Below, piece by piece: positions 49,854 through 59,346 of a DNA stretch of 64,000 nt. Within the stretch, counting starts at the first letter, position 1, and every line of letters begins with the position of its first letter. The notes under the pieces were generated by a model that did no database searches, was not told where the DNA came from, and saw only the letters and a list, made by a program, of their open reading frames with translations. A program made the position numbers and the translations under genes. This DNA comes from Chlorops oryzae (taxonomy: Eukaryota; Arthropoda; Insecta; Diptera; Chloropidae), in contig CM035807.1 of the NCBI GenBank assembly GCA_020466095.1, positions 23,945,881 to 24,009,880 on the forward strand, given 5' to 3'.

Positions 49854-50890
49854 GTGATGTCAAAACAAGGATTTTACAGAAATCGGCACTTGCAATACGG
49901 AAAATTCTACGCAAAAGAAGACGATATCTGTTTCTGCAGCAATATTTTAGGCCTATTCGAAGAGTTTAATGAAGTCTACAATCCCGGAGAGTGGCGTTTA
50001 TTTATCGATAGCAACAGGGAGAGCTTAAAAGCTGTCCTCCTACACAATGGCAATCAAAAACCGTCTCTTCCTGTCGCATATGCATCGCATTCTAAAGAAA
50101 CCTACCAAACAATGAAAACGCTCTTGGATCTTATTGAATATGACAAGCATAAATGGAAAATATGCGCTGATCTCAAATCTCAAGGTAGTGGCAATTCTGT
50201 GCGGGCTTCAAGGAGGATATACAAAATATTGTTGTTTTTTGTGCAAGTGGGATAGTCGCGCTGACCACTTACACTATATTAAAAAAGATTGGCCTTTGCG
50301 AACCAACATTATAGTTGGTGAAGACAATATTCAACGCACTGCACTGTTGATAAAAATAATATTATTACACCGCCACTGCATATAAAATTAGGACTTGCTA
50401 AGAACTTTATAAAAAAAATTGGCAAAAGATGGAACACAGGAAGGTTTTGCCCGCTTAAGGGCGATCTTTTCCTACCTTTCACACGCAAGACTCAAGGAAG
50501 GAGTTCTAAATGGTCCAGAAATACGTAAACTTTTGCAAGACGACGAGTTCTCAAGCCTTTTGTCACCAGTCGAAGCAGCAGCGAGGAGCTCATTCAAACT
50601 TGTTGTACACAATTTTTTGGGCAACCACAAAAGTCCAGATTACAAGCAAATAGTAAATAACCTACTAAAGAATTATAAGAAAGCCGAAGTACACATGTCG
50701 TTGAAGATCCACTTTCTCGATTCGCACTTGGATTTTTTTCTGAAAACTTAGGAGACGTAAGCGATGAGCATTAATGGATATTGAAAATCGCTATAGCGGC
50801 CTTTTCGACACGGCAATGATGGGTGATTACGTGTGGTCCCTTGTGCGTGAAAATGATGGTAGTAAATATAAAAGACAAAGCGGAAGCAAG
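49854..50890 (+). pseudogene. Broken copy of a widespread animal 'uncharacterized' protein family, probable transposase
   Basis: The reading frame begins around 49,854 (phase 0), shifts at about 50,180 to a second phase (to 50,751), shifts again before 50,742-50,770 (ENLGDVSDEH) and once more for 50,777-50,890 (DIENRYSGLFDTAMM, then GDYVW). There are therefore at least three frameshifts, plus stops near 50,385. Conserved pieces in order are: an RNR-like start with a WRLFIDSN segment, a KAVLLHNGN motif, a GYTKYCCFLCKWDSR block with cysteines and a WD pair, an LKEGVLNGPEIRKLL block, NFLGNHKS, SLKIHFLDSHLDFF, SDEH, and the GDYVW tail. I recognise this order from many arthropod, cnidarian and mollusc database proteins without assigned function. 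The WRLFIDS, WDSR and SDEH acidic motifs could be part of an RNase-H-like nuclease core, but that is inference. It sits in a TIR-bounded insertion, which suggests a transposase role. This copy is dead. Confidence 0.7.
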
Positions 50891-51227
50891 CAATTTTTTT
50901 AAATTGTATAAAAATAATTTTTGAAATAAATGTTTATTTCTTTAACACTTTTGCATTAGAGCTTATTTCACAAATGTTTTACAGGAGTTGTACCAATTTG
51001 GTAATTCATGTTGTCTTAAAGTGTTGTTATTTTTTTTCAAAATAATGTGTGAAAATTTACTCAATTGCACCTTCATAAAACAATTTCGGCTTATATGGAC
51101 AAGTTTTGTGAACAAAGCAAAAATTGTGAAATATCGATTTTTTAGTGTTTTGGCAAAAAAATCATAGCTCCGTAGATTTTCCACCTATTTTAGCCAAACA
51201 TTTTTTTATAAGAAATACTTAACTATA

Positions 51228-52521
51228 ACAGGTTGGATGATAAGTTCCCGGTCTAACAAAGAAAAACACATTTTTTTGTCAAAATTCGTTTTTATTATTC
51301 AACATAGTTCCCTTCAAGAGCGATACAACGATTATAACGACCTTCCAATTTTTTGATACCATTTTGGTAGTACTCCTTCGGTTTTGCCTCAAAATAGGCC
51401 TCAGTTTCGGCGATCACCTCTTCATTGCAGCCAAATTTTTTCCCTGCGAGCATCCTTTTGAGGTCTGAGAACAAGAAAAAGTCGCTGGGGGCCAGATCTG
51501 GAGAATACGGTGGGTGGGGAAGCAATTCGAAGCCTAATTCATGAATTTTTGCCATCGTTCTCAATGACTTGTGGCACGGTGCGTTGTCTTGGTGGAACAA
51601 CACTTTTTTCTTCTTCATATGGGGCCGTTTTGCCGCGATTTCGACCTTCAAGCGCTCCAATAACGACATATAATAGTCACTGTTGATGGTTTTTCCCTTC
51701 TCAAGATAATCGATAAAAATTATTCCATGCCCATCCCAAAAAACAGAGGCCATTACTTTGCCAGCGGACTTTTGAGTCTTTCCACGCTTCGAAAACGGTT
51801 CACCGATCGCTGTCCACTCAGCCGACTGTCGATTGGACTCAGGAGTGTAGTGATAGAGCCATGTTTCATCCATTGTCACATATCGACGCAAAAACTGGGG
51901 TGTATTGCGAGTTAACAGCTGCAAACACCGCTCAGAATCATCAACACGTTGTTGTTTTTGGTCAAATGTGAGCTCGCGCGGCACCCATTTTGCACAGAGC
52001 TTTTTCATATCCAAATATTAATGAATGATATGACCAACACGTTCCTTTGATATCTTTAAGGCCTCTTCTATCTCGATCAACTTCATTTTACGGTCATTCA
52101 AAATAATTTTGTGAATTTTTTTGATGTTTTCGTCGGTAACCACCTCTTTCGGGCGTCCACTGCGTTCACCGTCATCCGTGCTCATTTCACCACACTTGAA
52201 TTTTGCATACCAATCAATTATTATTGATTTTCCTGGGGGCAGAGTCCGGAAACTCATTATCAAGCCAAGTTTTTGCTTCCACTGTATTTTTTCCCTTCAG
52301 AAAACAGTATTTTATCAAAACACGAAATTCCTTTTTTTCCATTTTTTTCACAATAACAAAAGTTGCTTCACAAAAGACGCTCTATCTCACAAACTAATTG
52401 ACTTACAGACGTCAAATTTTGACACGAATCATTTGAAGGTTGCCACTATATAAAAATAATATGCATTTAATACTAGCGACGCCATCTATGTGTCAGACCG
52501 GGGACTTATCAGCCAACCTGT
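51228..52521 (-). mobile_element. Himar1-like (irritans subfamily) mariner element, 1294 bp
   Basis: Its ends are ACAGGTTGGATGATAAGT and, read inward from the right, ACAGGTTGGCTGATAAGT; similarity continues to about 31 bases. TA flanks both sides (51,226-51,227 and 52,522-52,523). The length and TIRs match the irritans subfamily of mariner (Himar1 group). It is inserted inside the 3.3-kb composite transposon. The transposase gene runs on the minus strand and is broken, so the element is non-autonomous, but its ends look intact enough to be recognised by a related transposase. Confidence 0.96.
51295..52342 (-). pseudogene. Mariner transposase, inactivated by one frameshift and one nonsense codon
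   Basis: The ATG at 52,342-52,340 starts a frame beginning MEKKEFRVLIKYCF that matches the irritans-type amino terminus. One extra C in the CCCCC run at about 52,238-52,243 (within the APGK region) shifts the frame. A second lesion is a TAA stop at 52,020-52,018, at residue 108, where the related sequence has Gln (CAA to TAA). The remaining frame (to the stop at 51,297-51,295) is open. Counting across the extra base, the gene length equals 348 codons plus stop, the usual size. The amino-terminal helix-turn-helix DNA-binding region, the WVPREL linker motif, and the catalytic Asp residues in MDETW, HQDNAPCH and YSPDLAPSDF (about 158, 252 and 287; DD34D spacing) are all conserved. The family product cuts and inserts DNA at TA. 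The two lesions with otherwise strong conservation suggest recent death. Confidence 0.95.
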
Positions 52522-52919
52522 TACGTAAAAAATTTGAAAATGGGTTTGCCACTTCGATTTATATTTTTTACAGATTTTTATATGAAAAATTTACCCTGAT
52601 TTTTTAGAAAAAAACACAATTTTCTTGTATAATTGCACCTCTAGCACTAAAACTACTCAGGCAAAACAAAAACAAACAAAAAAAGTTGTAGGGAGCTTAA
52701 TTATCTATAATTAAAAAAAATATATATTTAAATCGGTAGATCGGGGCCCGAGATATGCTTGAAATAGCAAGTGCACCTACGAAATGCACTGAAAAAAATT
52801 TCAAAAATTTTTTCTCAAAAACTCTCCCATAGAAAAATTAGAAAAAAAATTGTTCTTGCTTAGGAGGCCGAGATCTACAGGAAAATTGTACAAATATTCA
52901 TTTGTTTTTTTTTGTCTGA

Positions 52920-53049
52920 TATGCTTTCCAGACGTACAACGAAATCTCGGGATTACAGAACAAAATTGAAATCGCTTTGATTTCAAATGTCAAATTTGTT
53001 CTAAATTTTTCTGAAATCTCGAGATTTCGTTGTACGTCTGGAAAGCATA
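52920..53049. mobile_element. 130-bp fold-back MITE near the right end of the composite transposon
   Basis: TATGCTTTCCAGACGTACAA and a further ten bases at the left are exactly inverted at the right (30-bp TIR). The middle is also partly self-complementary, so most of the element can form one long hairpin. TGA lies on both sides (52,917-52,919 and 53,050-53,052), a likely 3-bp TSD. It separates the terminal bases of the 3.3-kb transposon from its subterminal repeat. Confidence 0.72.
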
Positions 53050-53635
53050 TGACAGTGTAATTTGCAGACTGTCTCTTAAAATTCTAAATTAAGCTTCTAA
53101 AGAAGCCTTTAGAAAACATCCTTTCAGACTGTTATTTCTGAATTTTTGAGTTCAATCAGCTGGTTTTTGACTCACATTGGGTTTAGCACAAAATTTCACA
53201 AGAAAAATTTGTGTTAATTAATTCATCATGATTACAGATTGTGGGACCGTTGCAGTATTTTATGGGAACAAAACCATCGGAATAAATTTCATTTAAAGAA
53301 ATAAAATTACTGAAAAAGTTTCGTAAGCTCTTTTCTCAAAATCCATGGTATGTCGCTTGCGTGGCTATTGAAGACTTGCGCCGACTTGTCCTTCCTAAAG
53401 TGAGCCCAGAAGAGTTAAAGTAAGATTTAAAACCATTCCCACTATTTGAGTCAATAGAATAGAAAAGGAAGAGTATCTAGCCTTTTTTACATATCCTCAT
53501 ACGAAAGGACTCCCAATTCGTAATAAAACGACCGAAGTGGCCACCAATTGAAAACGAAAGGCTTTCTCTGGCAGTAGTAGCTTTGATGCTTAATATTTTT
53601 CAGATTTTTTTAATTTGAAGATCGAAACATGAATT

Positions 53636-53840
53636 TCCTTCTTCTTCTTGGGTTCCGGCCTCTCCCGTGGTCCGCAAAACGAGACCAATTTCACCATTTT
53701 GTCCTATCGGTCGCATCCTCCGCGGTAAGTTCTACAACCACGAGGCCCCATTTAATTGTGTCCATCCAACAGGAGCGGTTTCGGGCTCCCTCGTTGTCTA
53801 CAACCCTCTTCATCCGCTCCCAGGACGTGTGCATGCCATC
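53636..53840 (-). pseudogene. LINE ORF2 carboxy-terminal relic (duplication unit 1)
   Basis: On the minus strand the sequence reads WERMKRVVDNEGARNRS, then CWMDTIKW, then LTAEDATDRTKW, a stop, and a basic tail that includes FADHGRGRNP. This is the same carboxy-terminal pattern as at 27.45 kb (CWMDTIKWDLEAV ... DDAPDRRK) and is typical of the end of insect non-LTR retrotransposon ORF2. It is truncated and has a stop. Unit 2 contains the same relic with a deletion. Confidence 0.6.
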
Positions 53841-56335
53841 GTAGCCTCGTTTCCCGCTATTTTCCAGTAATTTTTATGAATTGCCTAAATTCCTAAACTA
53901 GCATCATAATCGAATTCCGCATTAGAAGGAATTTTCATTGAATGCTTCACTCGAATTCATTCGCATTAAAACAAATTTTAATTTCACTTCAAAATATTTG
54001 CGGAAAGAGTAAAAACTTCCATTTTCTATTTAAAGGAATTCGCCATAAATGCTAAAAACAAATTTCTATTTCCCCCATTTTTCTTGTTGTTTTGTTTGTT
54101 TTTTTTTTCACCTCCAACAGCACGAGAATGGAAAGCATTTTAAATGGCTCAAAATACCTTCAGAGGCCACAAATCAGCACACTTCGTTAACGAGTGCTGC
54201 AGGCGTCAATTAGTTCGGGTAAACAAAAAACCATATCGAGAGTAAATGGATCGCCTCTTTGAGGAGGATGAAAATCGCAGAAAAATTCAATGTTTTCATT
54301 CGAAAATAGAAAAAATTTCAAACGGCTCTTCTTGTTCGAATTGAGATTTTTCTATCACTACAATATCAAATGAATAAAGTTTTCTTCAGGCTATGAGGCC
54401 ACCTTATAGCTAATAAAAATAGAATTAAAAAGTATCCAAAAATCAAATCTTTTTATCATAATAAAATTTCGCGTAATTGTGCAATATTTCTGCTTTCATA
54501 ATCACCTGCCTTAGATCTAAAAAAATCGGTAATAAAAATTCCCCCCAAAAGCAATTTGCCGCAAGCTCAGGGAAGCAGTTTTCCTTTAGTTTACTTAACT
54601 CATTAAACTTGGAAGCCAAAGAGCAATACATACATCCATACATACACACCACACACACACATACATACATATATACATACCCACGTAAGCTCTCCATTGG
54701 CTGGTAAAAGTCAAAGACCATAAAAAAAGGCGAATCTTGAAATTAAAGTGAAACAAAATCTCTTTAAAGCCCCTTAAAACACGGAAGCCACTTACGAAAT
54801 AAGATTCACCGGCTTGGAAGGATGCTATCAACTGGCTAAAAGCAAGAAATTTGCAGATTGGGTGTTTTGGGTCGGTCTTGTGGGGTTTTAAAATGCAACG
54901 AGAAGCTCTCGTATGGGCGAATTTTACACGTTGAAACAGGAAAAAGAGCTCCACTGACTTTGAGTCGCTTTCATTTGGCAATTAATAAATCGGCGAGTTG
55001 AACTCAGACCAGACCAGGCCACGTAATTCAATACTTGCCTCATCGTCCGCGCGCCTCCAGATCATCGCTGACGGTGACGGTGATGGTGATGGTGACGATG
55101 ACGATGACGCTAAGGCTAACGCCAAAGCTAACGCTTAATCCCAATTCGGTCGAAAGTGAGTTTTTAGCGGCAATTAAGACCGACGTGCAATCAACTAGAT
55201 TCGACGAAGAGTAGCCATCCAGGGTTAAATATCAAATTTCATCCAAATATCTTGAAAAACTTCGATTTTAGAGCAGTTTTTGTGTTTGAGTAACAGTCCC
55301 TAGTACTAGAGGTACCCTTCAAATTTGTCCGATCGGGTCTATTCTCGAACTTGTTCTTACTCATGTCCCCGTGAGCACGCATACCAAATTTTGTCAAGAT
55401 ATATCAACTCCTTCGATAAGATAACTGTATACAGACAGACGGACGGACAGACGAACATTTTGTATGGTCTATCTCGACTGGTTCTAGGTCTTACACACAA
55501 CCACACAAACGTAATATATTCTCGACACAGAGTGTTTCGGGCATAAAAAGAGAAATATTGAACAGCTTATGAGATATAGCCAAAAGTAAGTGCGCAACTT
55601 AGTTTTCGGCCAAATTTTTCTTTTTGATCGCTGAAAAAAACATCGAAGTAATCCGACTAAACCATATTTGGGGCGTTGTTATACTCGTCGACTCTCATAA
55701 ACTGCAGTCCTTTGCTCCGAAACATTCGTTCAGCTCAAAATAGTTGCCCTGTGTAATAGAAACTTATATAATTTGCAGACTGTCTCTTAAAATTCTAAAT
55801 TGAGCTTCTAAAGAAGCATTTAAAAAAAAATTCCTTTCAGACTGGTATTTCTAAATTTTTGAGTTCAATCAGCTGGTTTTTGACTCACATTGGGTTTAGC
55901 ACAAAATTTCACAAGAAAAATTTGTGCTAATTAATTCATCATGATTACAGGTTGTGGGACCGTTGCAGTATTTTATGGGAACAAAACCAACGGAATAAAT
56001 TTCATTTAAAGAAATAAAATTACTGAAAAAGTTTCGTAAGCTCTTTTCTCAAAAACCATGGTATGTCGCTTGCGTGGCTATTGAAGACTTGCGCCGACTT
56101 TTCCTTCCTAAAGTGAGCCCAGAAGAGTTTAATTAAGATTTAAAATCATCCCCACTATTTGAATCAATATAATAGAAAAGGAAGAGTATTTAGCCTTCTT
56201 TTACCTATCCTCATACGAAAGGACTCCCAATTCGTAATAAAACGACCGAAGTGGCCACCAATTGAAAACGAAAGGTTTTCTCTGGCAGTAGTAGCTTTGA
56301 TGCTAAATATTTTTCAGATTTTTTTAATTTGAAGA

Positions 56336-56520
56336 TCGAAACATGAATCGCCTTCTACTTTTTGGGTTCCGGCCTCTCCCGTGGTCCGCAAAACGAGACC
56401 AATTTCACCATTTTGTCCCATCGGTCGCATCCTACGCGGTAAGTCCTTCGGAGCGGCTTCGGGCTCCCTCGTTGTCTGCAACCCTCTTCGTCCGCTCCCA
56501 GGACGTGTGCATGCCATCGT
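56336..56520 (-). pseudogene. LINE ORF2 carboxy-terminal relic (duplication unit 2)
   Basis: It is homologous to 53,636-53,840 but lacks about 40 bases that contain the CWMDTIKW segment. The remaining pieces (the upstream HTSWERT-like part and the downstream DATDGTKW-like part with basic tail) are out of frame with one another. The loss post-dates the tandem duplication. Confidence 0.55.
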
Positions 56521-57289
56521 AGCCTCGTTTCCCGCTATTTTCCAGTAATATTTATGAATTGCCTAAATTCCTAAACTAGCATCATAATCGAATTCCGCAT
56601 TAGAAGGAATTTTCATTGAATGCTTCACTCGAATTCATTCGCATTAAAACAAATTTTAATTTCATTTCAAAATATTTGCGGAAAGAGTAAAAACTTCCAT
56701 TTTCTATTTAAAGGAATTCGCCATAAGTGCTAAAAACAAATTTCTATTTCCCCCATTTTTCTTGTTTTTTTGTTTTTGCTTTTTTCACCTCCAACAGCAC
56801 GAGAATGGAAAGCATTTTAAATGGCTCAAAATACCTTCAGAGGCCACAAATCAGCACACTTCGTTAACGAGTGCTGCAGGCGTCAATTAGTTCGGGTAAA
56901 CAAAAAACCATATCGAGAGTAAATGGATCGCCTCTTTGAGGAGGATGAAAATCGCAGAAAAATTCAATATTTTCATTCGAAAATAGACGGCTCTTCTTGT
57001 TCGAATTGAGATTTTTCTATTACTACAATATCAAATGAATAAAGTTTTCTTCAGGCTATGAGGCCACCTTATAGCTAATAAAAATAGACTTAAAAAGTAT
57101 CCAAAAATCAAATCTTTTTATCATAATAAAATTTCGCGTAATTGTGCAATATTTCTGCTTTCATAATCACCTGCCTTAGATCTAAAAAATCGGTAATAAA
57201 AATTCCCCCCAAAAGCAATTTGCCGCAAGCTCAGGGAAGCAGTTTTCCTTTAGTTTACTTAACTCATTAAAACTGGAAGCCAAAGAGCA

Positions 57290-57304
<15 letters not shown>

Positions 57305-57334
<30 letters not shown>
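57305..57334. repeat. CA microsatellite, expanded relative to its duplicate
   Basis: About 15 uninterrupted CA units; the orthologous place in unit 1 (about 54,645-54,661) has far fewer and is interrupted by CATA units. It shows slippage after the duplication. Confidence 0.85.
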
Positions 57335-57338
<4 letters not shown>

Positions 57339-57848
57339 AATATACATACCCACGTAAGCTCTCCATTGGCTGGAAAAAGTCAAAGACCATAAAAAAAGGC
57401 GAATCTTGAAATTAAAGTGAAACAAAATCTCTTTAAAGCCCCTTAAAACACGGAAGCCACTTACGAAATGAGATTCACCGGGTTGGAAGGATGCTATCAA
57501 CTGGCTAAAAGCAAGAAATTTGCAGATTGGGTGTTTTGGGTCGGTCTTGTGGGGTTTTAAAATGCAACGAGAAGCTCTCGTATAGGCGAATTTTACACGT
57601 TGAAACAGGAAAAAGAGATCCACTGACTTTGAGTCGCTTTGATTTGGCAATTAATAAATCGGCGAGTTGAACTCAGACCAGACCAGGCCACGTAATTCAA
57701 TACTTGCCTCATCGTCCGCGCGCCTCCAGATCATCGCTGACGGTGATGGTGACGATGACGCTAAGGCTAACGCCAAAGCAAACGCTTAATCCCAATTCAG
57801 GCGAGAGTGAGTTTTTAGCGGCAATTAAGACCGACGTGCAATCAACTA

Positions 57849-59200
57849 GATTAGCTGAATTATTGTGTTCGATCATTTCGCTTGTAGCTTTCATGCATCA
57901 AAAGCCAAGATTAATAATAAATTCGTTTTGAAATCGTAACGGAGTTTTCCTTTCTGTCTTTCTATCTTTCTTTTTTTATTACGATTATTGGTTCGTATTA
58001 TTTGAAATATTGCGCCATTGACACATTGAATTTGTGCGTAAAAGTTCGTTACGTCTTATGACGATGTCATTTCAAATAAGCCTATAGATCGATAAAAGCT
58101 TAAATCGATTTGATGCCAGCCATACGGGTGGAAGTTTGGACGAGGCTTATGAAAAAAAGCGGAAGGTATTGAACGAAATTTTATGCAATTCAGTTTTGTA
58201 ACGGGTTCCGTTGGCTCTGCACTGTGGGAGTTTGAGTTACAATAGTGTGAATTAATTTCATTTCATTTGATTTCTTGAAAGTTTGAAAGTATTAAATGAC
58301 GAAAGAGAAAGTCTTCCTTGGATATAAGAATCTGCAAAAGTGAAGGTTTATCCGTTCTTTTAAAGGACGTGTGCTTAGAGAGAAATGATTTTCATTCATT
58401 TATGATTAAGATTGACACTGAATCAAGAATGGATGCTTCAGATATCCGGGTAGTGCTATGAAGTAAAATGGGAATAGTTCTGTGTGGCGTTACATTTCAA
58501 GTCCTTATTTTATTTATTTACTTTATTTATAAATTATTTTTTCCAATTTTATTTTTTAATTTATTTGTGTTATATTTTTACTTTTTCGTTATTTTTTTTT
58601 TCATTTAATTTAATTTCCTAATTTTTGAACAATTAATACCCCAAATAATTAAAGTCTGTGAAAGATTTCCAAATCTCTTAATAGTTTTGTTAATTGTTTT
58701 CCCCACTGTTAGCACCTCATCCAACTGACAGTGGTTAATGCAAAACAACTTTATGGGCGCGTCGCGCCGTCATGCAAAACGGTACCAGGCAATGCTCTGT
58801 TTGCATGCCTTAAAGATGAATTTAACATTTTTTTAGACTGTAGCACTAATCAAAATTGAAGAAATTAAGAAAGATCCAAGGATTTAACCAGATAAGCATC
58901 CATTTCTGGAGAGGTTTTACACAGACAAGACACGGAAAAAATAATAACAAAAAAATCTCTTAAAATTATATATTTTCAATGAATATTGAATATAAAAATA
59001 AAAGACTTTGAGGACAATTTTCAGAGGAAGGAGCCTGGAAGGTTTCCTCAAAACTTTTTTATTTATGGGGGTCTTGGCTTAAACGTGTATTTTCCTCGAA
59101 AACCTGGAAAACTTGTAAATCAAGAAGGCATAGAAATTAATTAACGAAATTGTGTATGAAAAAGTTTTCAATTTTTAGGCTTTTTCAAACTTTTCACGTT
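57849..59200. other. Intergenic DNA, no supported gene
   Basis: AT-rich sequence downstream of the tandem duplication, including a TTTATTTA-rich tract at about 58,505-58,620. No gene or repeat with ends was recognised. Confidence 0.5.
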
Positions 59201-59203
59201 TAA

Positions 59204-59343
59204 GGGGCTCGCTCCAGTTCTGTCAGAAATGAAACAGAAATGAAAAACTTCATATGAAAAAACACTTCAGAAAATTTCTGATTCATTTCTGAAACGTTTT
59301 TTATATGAAGTTTTTCATTTCTGTCTGAACTGGAGCGATCCCC
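59204..59343. mobile_element. TAA-flanked fold-back MITE, 140 bp
   Basis: The left end GGGGCTCGCTCCAGTTC and the right end, read inward as GGGGATCGCTCCAGTTC, start inverted repeats that extend, with small gaps, over most of the element (CAGAAATGAAAAACTTCATAT occurs in both arms). TAA flanks both sides (59,201-59,203 and 59,344-59,346). A degraded partial relative lies at about 59,706-59,778. PIF/Harbinger-type by target size. Confidence 0.78.
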
Positions 59344-59346
59344 TAA

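Larger units (their letters stand above)
49763..53057. mobile_element. Composite DNA transposon encoding an uncharacterized animal protein family
   Basis: This block is present in duplication unit 1 and absent from unit 2, whose empty site reads 'ttatataatttgcag' at 55,765-55,779. The left end is TA-ACACTGCT. The right end, read inward, is TA-CACTGTCA. A 25-base perfect inverted repeat (49,797-49,821 against 52,880-52,904) lies inside the two ends. Removing the nested fold-back MITE (52,920-53,049) brings the right inverted repeat to a position similar to the left one. After subtracting the mariner and the MITE, the original element was about 1.9 kb. It contains one decayed coding region. This links that protein family to a mobile element with TIRs; the superfamily is unknown to me. 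Confidence 0.72.
49125..55197. repeat. Tandem duplication, unit 1 (with 3.3-kb insertion)
   Basis: It consists of the right part of the TTAA MITE, the repeat tail and flank (to 49,762), a 3.3-kb insertion (49,763-53,057) and a 2.1-kb segment (53,058-55,197). The non-inserted parts recur in the same order in unit 2. The GATT at 49,125-49,128 equals that at 55,198-55,201 and 57,849-57,852, so the breakpoints share 4-bp microhomology. Confidence 0.88.
55198..57848. repeat. Tandem duplication, unit 2 (without the insertion)
   Basis: 55,202-55,770 matches 49,129-49,762 and 55,771-57,848 matches 53,060-55,197, with few substitutions. There are small indels: about 50 bases lost within the GTCY tail, about 40 bases lost within the LINE relic at 56,440, and an expanded CA run at 57,305-57,334 compared with 54,645-54,661. 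The upstream junction (…CTAGATT|CGACGAAG…) joins the end of unit 1 to the middle of the piggyBac-type MITE. Confidence 0.88.

Noticed and set aside
50906..51227. Additional coding exon between the broken transposon gene and the mariner
   Set aside because: AT-rich with stops in all frames; the short minus-strand frame here matches nothing I recognise and lies in transposon noncoding sequence.
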